A stretch of 64,000 nt of DNA from Aureibaculum algae (GCF_006065315.1 NZ_CP040749.1:1054001-1118000), one strand, 5' to 3'. Positions 48,211 through 58,293 are shown, counted from the first letter of the stretch. Notes: generated by a model not told the origin, from the letters alone. Translations and numbers: made by a program.

Positions 48211-49776
48211 ATGGGAATAATAACGTTTTTGGCTTTTACATTATTGGTTGCTGCTATCGCATGGTGGTCCACAAAAACAACAGATGAAAAGTCTTCTGAC
48301 GGTTATTTTTTAGGAGGAAGAAGTTTAACAGGGCCCGTTATTGCTGGTTCTTTGTTACTGACAAACTTATCAACTGAACAAATTGTGGGTATGAATGGTG
48401 TTTCGTTTAGAGACGGATTACCTATTATGGCCTATGAAGTGGTTGCTGCAATTGCCATGGTTTTTACCGCATTTGTTTTATTACCTAAATATCTAAAAAG
48501 TGGTATTGCAACGATTCCACAATTTTTAGAAAAAAGATATGGTAAATCTACCAAAACTATTGTTTCTTTATTATTCTTATTAGGGTACGCAATATCTATG
48601 TTGCCAACAGTATTGTATTCTGGTGCTTTGGCCATTAATACGATGTTTGATATTCCTGAGGCATTAAATATGGGGCCAGAAGCTGCACTTTGGGTTACCG
48701 TTTGGTCCATAGGGATAATAGGAAGTATTTATGCAATTTTTGGAGGATTAAAAGCTGTTGCAGTATCTGATTCTATTAATGCTGTGGGGTTAATTGTTGG
48801 GGGCTCGTTAATACCCATTTTTGGACTTATGAAAATTGGCGATGGTAATGTTTTTACAGGTTTAAATAGATTAACAACGGCACTCCCTGAGAAATTTGAT
48901 ATTATTGGTGGTCCCGATTCCGATGTGCCATTTTGGACACTTTTTACAGGAATGATAATTGTTAACTTTTACTATTGGGGAACCAACCAAGCAATCATAC
49001 AAAGAGCTCTTGGAGCTAAAAATTTAAAAGAAGGTCAGAAAGGGCTTTTACTCGCTGCATTTATTAAAATTCTGGGACCTTTTATTGTAGTTCTTCCCGG
49101 TATTATTGCATTCTATATTTTTAATGGTGATTTAGCAAATCCTGATGAAGCATACCCAATGGTTGTTAAGGCAGTGTTACCTGTTGCATTCATTGGTTTT
49201 TTTGCAGCAGTATTGTTTGGTGCCATTTTAAGTTCATTTAATAGTGCCTTAAATAGTTCGGTTACTTTATTTGGTCTTGATTTTTATAAGGAATATATTA
49301 ATAAAGAGGCATCTGAATTACAAGTTGTACGTGCAGGTAAAATATTTGGTATTGTTTTAGCCTTATTTTCTATGGGGATAGCTCCATTACTTTACGGTGT
49401 TGAAGGTGGTATATTTACATACCTTCAGCAATTAAATGGTACGCATAGTGTACCTATTTTAGCTATTGTTATTGTGGGTATATTTTCAAAACGTGTTTCT
49501 GCAAAAGCTGCAAATATTGCTATTTTATTTAGTGCAATTACCTATTTAATAACATTGTATGTAATTAAACCAGATATTAGTTTCTTACACCTGATGGGTA
49601 TCTTGTTTGTGTTAACCATTATAATAATGTTTGTTGTCAGTAAATTCGTTCCACGAGAAACAGATTATGTTCAAGTATATACGAAGCAAGTAGATATAAC
49701 TAATTGGAAATATTTAAAACCAGTTGGCTATGCTGTAGTTGCTGCCGTTATTGGAATCTATATTTATTTATCCTAA
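48211..49776 (+). CDS. sodium:solute symporter (SSS family), probable arabinose importer
   Basis: A 521-residue inner-membrane protein with about 14 hydrophobic segments. It has SSS/SglT features: the N-terminal WWSTKTTDEKSSDGYFLGGR, SLLLTNLSTEQIVGMNG, and AVLFGAILSSFNSALNSSVTLF with the conserved Ser-rich sodium-binding region. Such proteins carry galactose, glucose or other sugars with sodium. Position as last gene after araB-araD-araA (33 bases after araA) suggests L-arabinose as the substrate; this is inference from context. No clear terminator is seen after it. Confidence 0.88.
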   Translation: MGIITFLAFTLLVAAIAWWSTKTTDEKSSDGYFLGGRSLTGPVIAGSLLLTNLSTEQIVGMNGVSFRDGLPIMAYEVVAAIAMVFTAFVLLPKYLKSGIATIPQFLEKRYGKSTKTIVSLLFLLGYAISMLPTVLYSGALAINTMFDIPEALNMGPEAALWVTVWSIGIIGSIYAIFGGLKAVAVSDSINAVGLIVGGSLIPIFGLMKIGDGNVFTGLNRLTTALPEKFDIIGGPDSDVPFWTLFTGMIIVNFYYWGTNQAIIQRALGAKNLKEGQKGLLLAAFIKILGPFIVVLPGIIAFYIFNGDLANPDEAYPMVVKAVLPVAFIGFFAAVLFGAILSSFNSALNSSVTLFGLDFYKEYINKEASELQVVRAGKIFGIVLALFSMGIAPLLYGVEGGIFTYLQQLNGTHSVPILAIVIVGIFSKRVSAKAANIAILFSAITYLITLYVIKPDISFLHLMGILFVLTIIIMFVVSKFVPRETDYVQVYTKQVDITNWKYLKPVGYAVVAAVIGIYIYLS

Positions 49777-50094
49777 AACCGAAGTATTTTAAGGATGTAA
49801 AAGTTGTTAAAATAGATCGTGTAAATTGCTGTAAATGCTTATTCAACACTTTTAATAGATATATTCTTGTGCTAAATTGAAATATTTTACTTCTACAAAG
49901 AGCTAAGAATAAAATAAGTGGTTACCTAGGCTTACTGAAGCTTTTGTTCGGTTCTGCCTATGTTTTCAATAGCATTCAATCATGTATTCTCTTAATTATG
50001 ATATAAATTTTTATTTATTCAATAAAAAAGAGCTGTGATTTCTGTTAATTAGAAAATATTTATTATTTTTACATAACGGAACAGAACAGAACGC
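49777..50094. promoter_or_regulatory. 318-base region before the xylose operon with GAAC-N-GAAC elements
   Basis: No coding frame. At 50078-50092 the sequence GGAACAGAACAGAAC repeats GAACA in tandem right up to the start codon of the regulator gene. At 49945-49956 the other strand reads CAGAACCGAACA, a second GAAC-N-GAAC in inverted orientation. These are candidate operators for the GntR regulator that follows. Confidence 0.45.
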
Positions 50095-51096
50095 ATGTTA
50101 AAAGAAAATTTTACATTTAAGTTACTTCAAAACAGTGATATTCCAAAATATAAGCAGTTGGTTAATGCTATTAAAGATGCCATTGCTAAAAATGATATTA
50201 CCATTGGAGATTCACTTCCTTCGGTAAATGTAATGTGCAAGACCTATGAATTGTCAAGAGATACGGTTTTCAAATCCTATTCATTATTGAAAGAACAAGG
50301 AGTTGTAGATGCTGTTCCTAATAAAGGATATTATGTGGCTAGTGATACCAAAAGAGTGCTTTTGGTTTTAGATACTTTTAAGGCCTATAAAGAGGTTTTA
50401 TATCATTCGTTTATAAATAATATGCCTAATAATATTATAACCGATGTTCAATTTCATCATTATAATATTGACAATTTTGAAACTATTATGAATAATAGTA
50501 AAGGTAAATATTACAAGTATGTAGTTATGCCTTTTGACCATAAGAAAGTAGCTTCGGTATTATCAGATATAGAGGAGCAAAATTTACTTTTAATCGACTG
50601 GAATATGCATTCTAGCCCCTCAAGTAATTACGTTTTTCAAGATTTTGGAGCTTCTTTTGAACAGGCACTTACAGGGGCTGTTACTTTGTTTAAAAAATAC
50701 AGTGAGCTTCATTTTATTTATCCAAATTATACAAATCATAGTAAAGAGTCAATTACCTTTTTTAAGAGTTTTTGTGATAAATATGGATTTAAATACAAGG
50801 TAATTACCAACCCGAACGAGTTTATTATTGAAAAAAATATTGCATATATAAGTGTTAGTGATCGAATTTTAGGCAGTTTTTTAGAACAGTGTCGCGAAAG
50901 AGATTTTGAACCTGGCGTAGATGTTGGCTTTTTATCGTACAACGAAACGCCCATGAAAAAATTCATTTACAAAGGTATTTCTGTGGTTTCCACTGATTTT
51001 AAAAAGTTGGGTACAAAAGCAGCTGAATTTATCACAAAAGAGAAACCTATACAATGTTATATACCAACAAAATTAACCATTAGAGAATCATTATAA
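50095..51096 (+). CDS. GntR family regulator with sugar-binding domain, probable xylose regulator
   Basis: A 333-residue regulator with a GntR winged helix (about 10-85; PKYKQLVNAIKDAI, IGDSLPSVNVMCKTYELSRD, NKGYYVASDT) and a LacI-type effector domain ending DVGFLSYNETPMKKFI and VVSTDFKKLGTKAAEFI. It is a paralogue of the rhamnose-region regulator at 8704-9741. It is the first gene of the xylose operon, and xylB follows after only four bases, so it probably senses xylose or xylulose and regulates its own operon. Confidence 0.85.
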   Translation: MLKENFTFKLLQNSDIPKYKQLVNAIKDAIAKNDITIGDSLPSVNVMCKTYELSRDTVFKSYSLLKEQGVVDAVPNKGYYVASDTKRVLLVLDTFKAYKEVLYHSFINNMPNNIITDVQFHHYNIDNFETIMNNSKGKYYKYVVMPFDHKKVASVLSDIEEQNLLLIDWNMHSSPSSNYVFQDFGASFEQALTGAVTLFKKYSELHFIYPNYTNHSKESITFFKSFCDKYGFKYKVITNPNEFIIEKNIAYISVSDRILGSFLEQCRERDFEPGVDVGFLSYNETPMKKFIYKGISVVSTDFKKLGTKAAEFITKEKPIQCYIPTKLTIRESL

Positions 51097-51100
51097 AATT

Positions 51101-52585
51101 ATGTATTACATCGGATTTGATTTAGGAAGTTCATCTATCAAGGCTGCTCTTGTTGAAATTTCAACAGGAAAAAGTATTGGAGTTGTTCAAGAACCAGAAA
51201 CAGAAATGACTATGCTAGCATTAAAGAATGGCTGGGCAGAGCAAAAACCGGAAGAATGGTGGCAATATATTTGCAAAGCCACGGAAAGGTTAAAAAAGAC
51301 TTATAATATTTCAAGAACGCAAATTAAAGGTATTGGTATTGCTTACCAAATGCACGGTTTAGTTGTTGTAGATAAAGCGGGAAAACCCTTGCGAAAAAGC
51401 ATTATTTGGTGTGATAGTAGAGCTGTTGAAATAGGTAATAAGGGATTTAAAGATATGGGAGAAGAAAAATGTACTTCTCATTTACTAAATTCTCCAGCTA
51501 ACTTTACGGCTTCAAAATTAAAATGGGTGAAAGAAAATGAACCAGAAATTTATAAAAACATTTATAAATTTATGTTACCAGGAGATTTTATCGCCTTTAA
51601 GTTTTCAAACAAAATGACAACTACAATTTCTGGTCTATCAGAAGGTATATTTTGGGATTTTAAAAACGATACTGTAGCTAACTTTTTATTAGAAAATTAT
51701 GGCATTGATAACGCTTTAGTGCCAGATATTGTACCAACGTTTGGAGAACAATGTATGGTAAGTGAAAAAGGTGAGTTAGAAAGTGGATTAGCAGCTGGAA
51801 CACCGATTTTTTATAGAGCAGGAGACCAACCAAATAATGCATTAGCTTTAAATGTATTTAATCCTGGTGAAATTGCTGCAACTGGTGGAACATCTGGTGT
51901 TGTATATGCAGTTACCGAAAAATTATCAGGTAAAGAAAGTACGAGAGTAAACAATTTTGCACACGTAAATTATACAAAATCTAAACCTCGTATTGGTAAA
52001 TTGTTGAATATTAACGGTGCTGGAATTCAATACAGATGGTTGCTCAACAACTTGGCCGTTAATTCTTATGAAGAAATGAATAATTTGGCATCAGAAATTC
52101 CTGTAGGGTCAGATGGCGTTTGTATGCTTCCTTTTGGAAACGGTGCAGAAAGAATGTTAAATAATTTGGAAATAGGAACCAGGTTAGTCAATGTAAACTT
52201 AAATAATCATCACAAGGGGCATGTTTGTAGAGCTGCTTTAGAAGGTATTGCATTCTCATTTGTTTACGGTATGGAAATTTTAACATCAGACGGAATAGAT
52301 GTAAATGTAATTCGTGCTGGAAATGATAATTTATTTCGTTCAGAAATTTTTGCAAACACTGTTGCTACGTTAATACAACACGAAATAGAAATTTATAATA
52401 CAACCGGTGCTATTGGAGCAGCACGTGCTTCTGGCTTGCATAAAGGAGATTTTGAAAGCTATGGAAAACTAATTATGGAAAACGATCATGTAATGACGTT
52501 TATGCCTTTTAAAGATAAAGAACCATACTTAAAAGCATACCAAAATTGGAAAAAAGAATTAGAACTAATATTAAGTACAAAATAA
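51101..52585 (+). CDS. xylB: xylulokinase
   Basis: A 494-residue FGGY kinase that phosphorylates D-xylulose. Family blocks: N-terminal YIGFDLGSSSIKAALV, GIGIAYQMHGLVVVDKAGKP, SIIWCDSRAVEIG, the pattern LLNSPANFTASKLKWVKENEP typical of xylulokinases, AGDQPNNALALNVFNPGEIAATGGTSG split over two motifs, and C-terminal IRAGNDNLFRSEIFANTVA. Length matches XylB (about 490). It is between the GntR regulator and xylA. Confidence 0.94.
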   Translation: MYYIGFDLGSSSIKAALVEISTGKSIGVVQEPETEMTMLALKNGWAEQKPEEWWQYICKATERLKKTYNISRTQIKGIGIAYQMHGLVVVDKAGKPLRKSIIWCDSRAVEIGNKGFKDMGEEKCTSHLLNSPANFTASKLKWVKENEPEIYKNIYKFMLPGDFIAFKFSNKMTTTISGLSEGIFWDFKNDTVANFLLENYGIDNALVPDIVPTFGEQCMVSEKGELESGLAAGTPIFYRAGDQPNNALALNVFNPGEIAATGGTSGVVYAVTEKLSGKESTRVNNFAHVNYTKSKPRIGKLLNINGAGIQYRWLLNNLAVNSYEEMNNLASEIPVGSDGVCMLPFGNGAERMLNNLEIGTRLVNVNLNNHHKGHVCRAALEGIAFSFVYGMEILTSDGIDVNVIRAGNDNLFRSEIFANTVATLIQHEIEIYNTTGAIGAARASGLHKGDFESYGKLIMENDHVMTFMPFKDKEPYLKAYQNWKKELELILSTK

Positions 52586-52615
52586 AATAATTTATAATCA
52601 TAAAACACACAAAGA

Positions 52616-53932
52616 ATGGCAACAAAAGAATATTACAAAGGAATAGGAAAAATAAAGTTTGAAGGAAAAGAATCAGACAATCCACTGGCGTTTAAGTATT
52701 ATAACCCTGAACAAGTTGTGGCAGGAAAAACAATGCGAGAACATTTTAAATTTGCCATTGCTTATTGGCATAGCTTCTGTGGTCAAGGTGGAGATCCATT
52801 TGGACCTGGTACTCAAAGTTTCCCTTGGGATGTATCTTCAGATCCAATTCAAGCCGCAAAAGACAAAGCAGATGCCGCTTTTGAATTTATCTCAAAAATG
52901 GGCTTTGATTATTTCTGTTTTCACGATTATGACCTTATTCAAGAGGGGGCCACTTTTGCTGAATCTGAAAAGCGTTTGGCAACGATAACAGATTATATCA
53001 AAGAAAAGAAAAAAGAGAATAATGTTAAATTACTATGGGGTACAGCCAACTGTTTTTCCAACCCTAGATATATGAATGGAGCTAGTACTAATCCAGATTT
53101 TGATGTCGTTGCCAGAGCCGGTGGACAAATAAAATTAGCTTTAGATGCGACAATGAAATTAGATGGTGAGAACTATGTTTTCTGGGGTGGTAGAGAAGGC
53201 TATATGTCTTTGTTAAACACAGACATGGGCAGAGAATTAGATCATATGGGTCAGTTTTTAACAATGGCAAGAGATTATGCTCGTAGTCAAGGCTTTAAAG
53301 GAAATTTCTTTATTGAGCCTAAACCTATGGAGCCTATGAAACATCAATATGATTTTGATTCAGCAACCGCTATTGGTTTCTTAAAAGAATACGGATTAGA
53401 TAAAGATTTTAAAATCAATATAGAAGTAAATCACGCCACTTTAGCTCAACATACTTTTCAACATGAAATTGAAGTTGCTGCAAAAGCAGGAATGTTAGGT
53501 AGCTTAGATGCCAATAGAGGTGATTATCAAAACGGATGGGATACAGATCAGTTTCCAAATAATATTCAAGAAACTACTGAAGCCATGCTTGTATTTTTAA
53601 AAGCCGGAGGTCTACAAGGAGGTGGTATTAATTTTGATGCAAAAATCAGAAGAAACTCTACCGATTTAGAAGATGTTTTCCATGCACATATTGGTGGAGC
53701 AGATACATTTGCTAGAGCATTATTAATTGCTGATAAGATTATGACTTCTTCACCTTACGAAAAGTTACGTAAAGAAAGATATAGTTCTTTCGATTCTGGT
53801 AAAGGAAAAGAATTTGAAAAAGGTAATTTAAGCCTACAAGATTTGTATAAAATAGCTCAAGAGAATGGTGAGTTAACCTTAAGAAGTGGTAAGCAAGAAT
53901 TGTTCGAAAATATTATCAATCAATACATTTAA
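52616..53932 (+). CDS. xylA: xylose isomerase
   Basis: A 438-residue TIM-barrel enzyme that converts D-xylose to D-xylulose. Hallmarks of the long (class II) form: [29 protein letters not shown] motif [13 protein letters not shown] with the catalytic His, [34 protein letters not shown] with metal Glu, and [19 protein letters not shown] with metal Asp residues. It is intact. Together with XylB and the porter downstream it completes xylose uptake and entry into the pentose phosphate pathway. Confidence 0.97.
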   Translation: MATKEYYKGIGKIKFEGKESDNPLAFKYYNPEQVVAGKTMREHFKFAIAYWHSFCGQGGDPFGPGTQSFPWDVSSDPIQAAKDKADAAFEFISKMGFDYFCFHDYDLIQEGATFAESEKRLATITDYIKEKKKENNVKLLWGTANCFSNPRYMNGASTNPDFDVVARAGGQIKLALDATMKLDGENYVFWGGREGYMSLLNTDMGRELDHMGQFLTMARDYARSQGFKGNFFIEPKPMEPMKHQYDFDSATAIGFLKEYGLDKDFKINIEVNHATLAQHTFQHEIEVAAKAGMLGSLDANRGDYQNGWDTDQFPNNIQETTEAMLVFLKAGGLQGGGINFDAKIRRNSTDLEDVFHAHIGGADTFARALLIADKIMTSSPYEKLRKERYSSFDSGKGKEFEKGNLSLQDLYKIAQENGELTLRSGKQELFENIINQYI

Positions 53933-53942
53933 CTGACAAACC

Positions 53943-55370
53943 ATGCAAAAATCAACCAATTCAGCATATTTATTAAAATTAACATTAGTAGCAACCTTAG
54001 GAGGATTACTTTTTGGTTATGATACTGCTGTAATTTCAGGTACCGTAAGCTCATTAGATAGCTTTTTTGTTAAACCTTTTGGATTAAGTGAAGTAGCCGC
54101 AAATTCCCGGTTAGGGATGGTAGTTTCAAGTGCACTGATTGGTTGTATTATTGGTGGGCTTTTTGGAGGTGTAGTGAGTAAGAGTCTAGGGCGTAAAAAA
54201 GGATTGATTTTAGCGGGAATATTATTTTTATTTTCCGCTATAGGATCCTCCATGCCTGAGCTATTTATGAAACCTATTGGAGAAGGAGATCACAGCTTTA
54301 TTTACATTTTTGTAGTCTATAGAATTATTGGAGGTATTGGTGTTGGTTTAGCATCTATGTTATCACCACTATATATTGCAGAAATAGCTCCAGCTAAAGT
54401 GAGAGGTAAATTAGTTTCAATGAATCAATTTGCGATCATTTTTGGTATGTTAATCGTTTATTTTGTAAACTATTATATAGCGAAACAAGGTGATGATAGT
54501 TGGTTAAATACAATTGGATGGCGTTGGATGTTTGCATCTGAAACTATTCCGGCAGGTTTGTTTTTATTGATGCTGTTTTTTGTACCTGATACACCAAGAT
54601 CACTGGTGTTAAAGAATCAAGATGAAAAGGCCTTGGATGTTTTGACTAAAGTAAATGGAGTAGAAGAAGCTAAAAAAATATTAGGAGATATTAAAAATAC
54701 AGTTGTAAGTCATTCGGGAAAATTATTCTCTTTTGGAACTGCTGTTATTGTTATCGGGATTTTATTATCCATATTTCAACAATTTGTAGGTATCAACGTG
54801 GTATTGTACTATGCTCCAGAAATATTTAAAACAATGGGTTCTGGAACCGATACAGCATTACTGCAAACAATTATAGTTGGAGCCGTAAACTTGGCGTTTA
54901 CAGTACTGGCAATTATGACTGTAGACCGGTTTGGTAGAAAACCTTTAATGATTATAGGTGCATTGGGAATGGCAATCTCTATGTTTGCCCTAGGAGGAGC
55001 GTTCTTCGGAAAGTCCGTAGGTATCTTTGCTTTAATATGTATGTTAGTTTATGTGGCAAGTTTTGCGATGAGTTGGGGGCCAGTAACATGGGTTTTATTA
55101 TCTGAAATATTTCCTAATAAAATTCGTGGACGTGCCATGGCAATAGCCGTAGCTACACAATGGATTTCTAATTACTTGGTTTCTTGGACTTTCCCAATGA
55201 TGGATAAAAATAGTTATCTGTTAGAGAAATTCAATCATGGATTTGCCTATTGGATTTATGGAGGAATGGGACTATTAGCAATGTTCTTTGTTTGGAAATT
55301 TGTACCAGAAACCAAAGGAAAAACCTTAGAAGAAATGGAAGGTCTCTGGAAGAAAGATAAAGACAAATAG
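53943..55370 (+). CDS. MFS sugar porter, probable D-xylose/H+ symporter
   Basis: A 475-residue inner-membrane protein with 12 hydrophobic segments. Sugar-porter signatures are GGLLFGYDTAVISGT, the RXGRR-like loop SLGRKKG, RIIGGIGVGLASMLSPLYIAE, VPDTPRSLV, QQFVGINVVLYYAPEIF, DRFGRKPLMI and VPETKGKTLEEME. The long extracellular loop after segment 4 and overall similarity fit XylE. It ends the xylose operon, 10 bases after xylA, and is followed by a strong terminator. Confidence 0.9.
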   Translation: MQKSTNSAYLLKLTLVATLGGLLFGYDTAVISGTVSSLDSFFVKPFGLSEVAANSRLGMVVSSALIGCIIGGLFGGVVSKSLGRKKGLILAGILFLFSAIGSSMPELFMKPIGEGDHSFIYIFVVYRIIGGIGVGLASMLSPLYIAEIAPAKVRGKLVSMNQFAIIFGMLIVYFVNYYIAKQGDDSWLNTIGWRWMFASETIPAGLFLLMLFFVPDTPRSLVLKNQDEKALDVLTKVNGVEEAKKILGDIKNTVVSHSGKLFSFGTAVIVIGILLSIFQQFVGINVVLYYAPEIFKTMGSGTDTALLQTIIVGAVNLAFTVLAIMTVDRFGRKPLMIIGALGMAISMFALGGAFFGKSVGIFALICMLVYVASFAMSWGPVTWVLLSEIFPNKIRGRAMAIAVATQWISNYLVSWTFPMMDKNSYLLEKFNHGFAYWIYGGMGLLAMFFVWKFVPETKGKTLEEMEGLWKKDKDK

Positions 55371-55699
55371 CATTTAAATCTGAAAATGAAGAATGTAAAT
55401 CTATTTTTAAAAAATCTTCATTACGTATAGTATAAATTAAAAATAATAACTCCTCCGCATTTTCTTTTTAAAAGATTAGCGGAGGTTTTATTTTTTATGA
55501 GATTGTAATCATTTCAGTCAGAATACGTACAGAATATAATGTCATTCCGAAGTGTGTTGTTTGTTTAGGTGATTTATGTGGTTTTCTTCTAACACGTAAT
55601 TTAAATTAAACGTAATAGTTCTCAATACTGATATTTATCATTTTAATTTGGCTTTATTTTTAGGAAATTTAACTAATAAACATAAAAGGTTAAATCATT
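55371..55699. other. 329-base intergenic region after the xylose operon
   Basis: No reading frame is supported. It holds the xylose-operon terminator (55452-55496) and the 12-mer GTCATTCCGAAG (55541-55552), which differs by one base from the reverse complement of a motif at 11547-11558. Confidence 0.65.
55452..55496 (+). terminator. intrinsic terminator of the xylose operon
   Basis: Outer stem CCTCCGC/GCGGAGG (55452-55458 and 55479-55485) with an inner TCTTTT/AAAAGA stem, followed by TTTTATTTTTT. It lies 81 bases after the porter stop codon. Confidence 0.8.
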
Positions 55700-56116
55700 A
55701 TGAAACATAAAGAACCTGTATCTAGAATTATGACACAAAATGTTGTCGTCATCAAACAAAATGCAAAATTACCAGAAGCTGATAAATTGTTCAAAGAACA
55801 TAAAATTAGACATGCACCTGTAGTAAAAAATAAAAAGATTGTTGGTATGTTAAGTTTGACTGATTTATCTAGAATAAGTTTTGCTGATAATTATGATGAT
55901 AATGAATCTATTGATGATTCTATTTACAGTATGCTTTCTGTAGGTCAAATTATGGCCAATAACCCAGTAATAGTTTCTTCAGAAACCATAATTAAAGACG
56001 TAGCATCGTTATTAATCAATAAAGAATTTCATGCTCTGCCAGTGGTAGATAATGATCAATTAGTGGGGATAGTTACCACTACAGATTTGTTAAAATATTT
56101 AGTTGATAGATGTTAA
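55700..56116 (+). CDS. CBS domain protein
   Basis: A 138-residue protein made of two CBS domains (about 8-62 and 80-135). Each carries the usual pattern: VSRIMTQNVVVIKQNAKLPEA with HAPVVKNKKIVGMLSLTDL, and VGQIMANNPVIVSSETIIKD with HALPVVDNDQLVGIVTTTDL. Paired CBS domains bind adenosine nucleotides and work as energy or stress sensors, here without any attached effector. It is a single-gene unit, probably cytoplasmic, with no evident tie to the sugar genes. Confidence 0.9.
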   Translation: MKHKEPVSRIMTQNVVVIKQNAKLPEADKLFKEHKIRHAPVVKNKKIVGMLSLTDLSRISFADNYDDNESIDDSIYSMLSVGQIMANNPVIVSSETIIKDVASLLINKEFHALPVVDNDQLVGIVTTTDLLKYLVDRC

Positions 56117-56256
56117 TAAGGATGTGAAACTTAGAAAAAAGCACTCTTTTTTGCTAAAATAGTCGTATTATAGCGGTAGAAAAGAAAGAATACTTTAAAA
56201 GTTAACTCTCAGCTATGGGTTAATTTAAAAGAAATTGCTATTTAAAAACAACTATT

Positions 56257-57015
56257 TTGATAGAACTTGTAAGCCTTGTCTTTGGTGCAACTAATTTGAA
56301 CCGTTTTGTGCTTTTTCCAAATTTTATGTTTGGAGCTCAAAGGGCTATAATTGCCGATAATTTCCCTTTTTATAATAATTTATCTATTATAGATAAACGT
56401 TGTTTTGAACATAGAGTATTAAAATTTATTGAGGCTCACAATTTTATTGGACGCGATGGTATAGTCATCACAAAGAAAATGGAGTTATTAATTGCCTCTA
56501 CTGCGGTAATGTTAACTTTCGGAATGAGAAGATACTTGTTTTCTCAGTTTGACAATATCGTTATTTATCCTAAAAATTATGTTTCTAAAGTGACCAATAG
56601 ACGTCATCAAGGAGAAACGAATCCGAGATTGGGTACAATTGTTTTCTCTTGGGATAATTTTATGGATGGAATAGAAATTGAAGAAAATAATTTAAATTTA
56701 GGCTTGCATGAATTAACCCATGCTATGCATTTTAGTTTTTTAAAAGAAAGTAGTTTTACTTCCGTTGTGTTTTTAGATCATTTTACGGCATTGTTAGAGA
56801 GAATGAAAGATAAAAAATTACAGCGAAAAATTGTAAAGTCAGGTTATTTAAGACAATATGGTTTTAAGAATCAGTTTGAGTTTTTATCGGTAGTGGTTGA
56901 GCATTTCTTTGAAACACCACATGAGTTCAATCAAAAATTGCCAGAAGTATATAAGATGGTAAAGCAAATGATGAATTTAGATACATTGAAAATGTCTTCT
57001 AGGCGTTCAGCTTAA
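56257..57015 (+). CDS. zinc-dependent peptidase, MtfA (M90) family
   Basis: A 252-residue protein with the zinc motif LHELTHAMH (His151, Glu152, His155) and a downstream EFLSVVVEHFFETP in which Glu215 is the likely third ligand; positions and spacing agree with E. coli MtfA. MtfA-family members bind a regulator of glucose transport in enterobacteria and have aminopeptidase activity; in Bacteroidota the role is unknown. The start is uncertain: TTG at 56257 is the only family-like start with no in-frame ATG upstream, and an ATG at residue 24 (MFGAQRAII) would shorten the protein. It converges with the TSUP gene four bases after its stop. Confidence 0.8.
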   Translation: MIELVSLVFGATNLNRFVLFPNFMFGAQRAIIADNFPFYNNLSIIDKRCFEHRVLKFIEAHNFIGRDGIVITKKMELLIASTAVMLTFGMRRYLFSQFDNIVIYPKNYVSKVTNRRHQGETNPRLGTIVFSWDNFMDGIEIEENNLNLGLHELTHAMHFSFLKESSFTSVVFLDHFTALLERMKDKKLQRKIVKSGYLRQYGFKNQFEFLSVVVEHFFETPHEFNQKLPEVYKMVKQMMNLDTLKMSSRRSA

Positions 57016-57018
57016 GGT

Positions 57019-57783
57019 TTATTTAAATAACATTACCAAAGCTCCTATTGTCGTTACAATGAGAATAAATTTTCTATAATTTAGGTTAGATATTTTTTTA
57101 ACGATCATCACACCTATAAAAAATCCTAAAACTACGGCAGGTATAAGAAGGGAGTTTAAAACCAGTGATTCTTTCGTAACCGTTTTCCATACAAAAAAGT
57201 GAAACGGTAATTTAAAAACATTTATTATAAAAAACAGCCAAGCTGCTGTACCGATAAATTCATTTTTAGGCAGTTTAATAGCTAGAAAATAAATATTTGA
57301 TATTGGTCCAGCTAAATTACCTATCATGGTTGTAAATCCCGCTAAAAACCCTGCAGAACTGGAAAATGCAATATGTGTGGGGATTGTTGAAGATTTTCTT
57401 TTTTCATTATAAAATAAAATAAGCACAGAAGCTATAATAATTATAGCCATCAGCCTTTTAAAAAGCAATTCAGAAATATCATTTCCAACCCATACACCCA
57501 CTAGAACACCAACGACCATCCATGGTAATAATTTTTTTATATATGTCCAATTGGCATGTCTATTATAATATATTACAGCGAATATATCAGCAAATATGAG
57601 CATAGGTAACAATACACCAGTAGAGGCTTTTTCGCCAAATACAAATGCTAGAATTACCACATTAAGAATGCCAATACCTTTAATGCCAGATTTAGATAAA
57701 CCCAATAAAAATACGGCTAATAGTATAAAGATCCATTGTTGGGTGGACAGTTGATATGCATTAATAATTTCGAGGTACGACAT
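57019..57783 (-). CDS. TSUP (TauE/SafE) family permease
   Basis: A 254-residue inner-membrane protein with about eight hydrophobic segments. TSUP hallmarks are the early GLSKSGIKGIGILNVVILAF and the second-half GFLAGFTTMIGNLAGPISNIYFLAIK. The family exports sulfite, sulfoacetate and related anions or takes up other substrates; this one cannot be assigned. It overlaps no other gene and stops only four bases from the convergent MtfA gene. Confidence 0.88.
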   Translation of the reverse strand: MSYLEIINAYQLSTQQWIFILLAVFLLGLSKSGIKGIGILNVVILAFVFGEKASTGVLLPMLIFADIFAVIYYNRHANWTYIKKLLPWMVVGVLVGVWVGNDISELLFKRLMAIIIIASVLILFYNEKRKSSTIPTHIAFSSSAGFLAGFTTMIGNLAGPISNIYFLAIKLPKNEFIGTAAWLFFIINVFKLPFHFFVWKTVTKESLVLNSLLIPAVVLGFFIGVMIVKKISNLNYRKFILIVTTIGALVMLFK

Positions 57784-57813
57784 TAATTGAAAAAGTTCAT
57801 TTAGGAAATAAAT

Positions 57814-58200
57814 TTATAAAAATGCAGCATCTTTCGGTTCCCAAAGTTCAATTTTATTACCATCTAAATCGAGAATCCAACCAAATTTTCCATATTCAAA
57901 TTCCTCTATTTTGTCAATGACTGTAACGCCTTCTTTTTTAAGTTCATCCAGTAATTCAACTAAGTTTTCTACCCTATAATTAAACATAAAGTCTTTTTTA
58001 GAAGGCTCAAAATAATTAGAGTCTTGCTTAAAAGGACTCCATTGTGTAGAACATTTATTCCCATCTTTATCTTTCCACCAAAATGTACAACCCCAATCAT
58101 CTGTATTAAACCCTAAATGTTTATTATACCAGTCTTTTGTTGCATTTGGGTCATCAGTTTTAAAGAATATACCGCCAATACCTGTTACTCTATTTTTCAT
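57814..58200 (-). CDS. VOC family protein (glyoxalase/bleomycin-resistance fold)
   Basis: A 128-residue protein of the vicinal oxygen chelate fold: two beta-alpha-beta-beta-beta units, with VTGIGGIFFKTDDPNATKDW, YNKHLGF, and the C-terminal GKFGWILDLDGNKIELWEP, where the Glu is a typical metal-ligand position. Small single-domain members include lactoylglutathione lyases and many uncharacterised proteins. It follows the DUF1801 gene with a large hairpin between them. Confidence 0.85.
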   Translation of the reverse strand: MKNRVTGIGGIFFKTDDPNATKDWYNKHLGFNTDDWGCTFWWKDKDGNKCSTQWSPFKQDSNYFEPSKKDFMFNYRVENLVELLDELKKEGVTVIDKIEEFEYGKFGWILDLDGNKIELWEPKDAAFL

Positions 58201-58231
58201 CTGTTATGTTTTAAAAGTTTTATTTTGTCAG

Positions 58232-58289
58232 ATGGAATGCCATAACTATCATTTCCTTAGTTTTCTAAACTTTGGTTATGGCATTCCAT
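58232..58289 (-). promoter_or_regulatory. large perfect hairpin between DUF1801 and VOC genes
   Basis: A perfect 15-base inverted repeat, ATGGAATGCCATAAC/GTTATGGCATTCCAT, with a 28-base loop that itself can pair AGTTT/AAACT. It starts four bases after the DUF1801 stop codon. A T-rich run follows on the plus-strand side only, so for the minus-strand genes it looks more like a processing or stability element than a terminator. Confidence 0.65.
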
Positions 58290-58293
58290 AATA

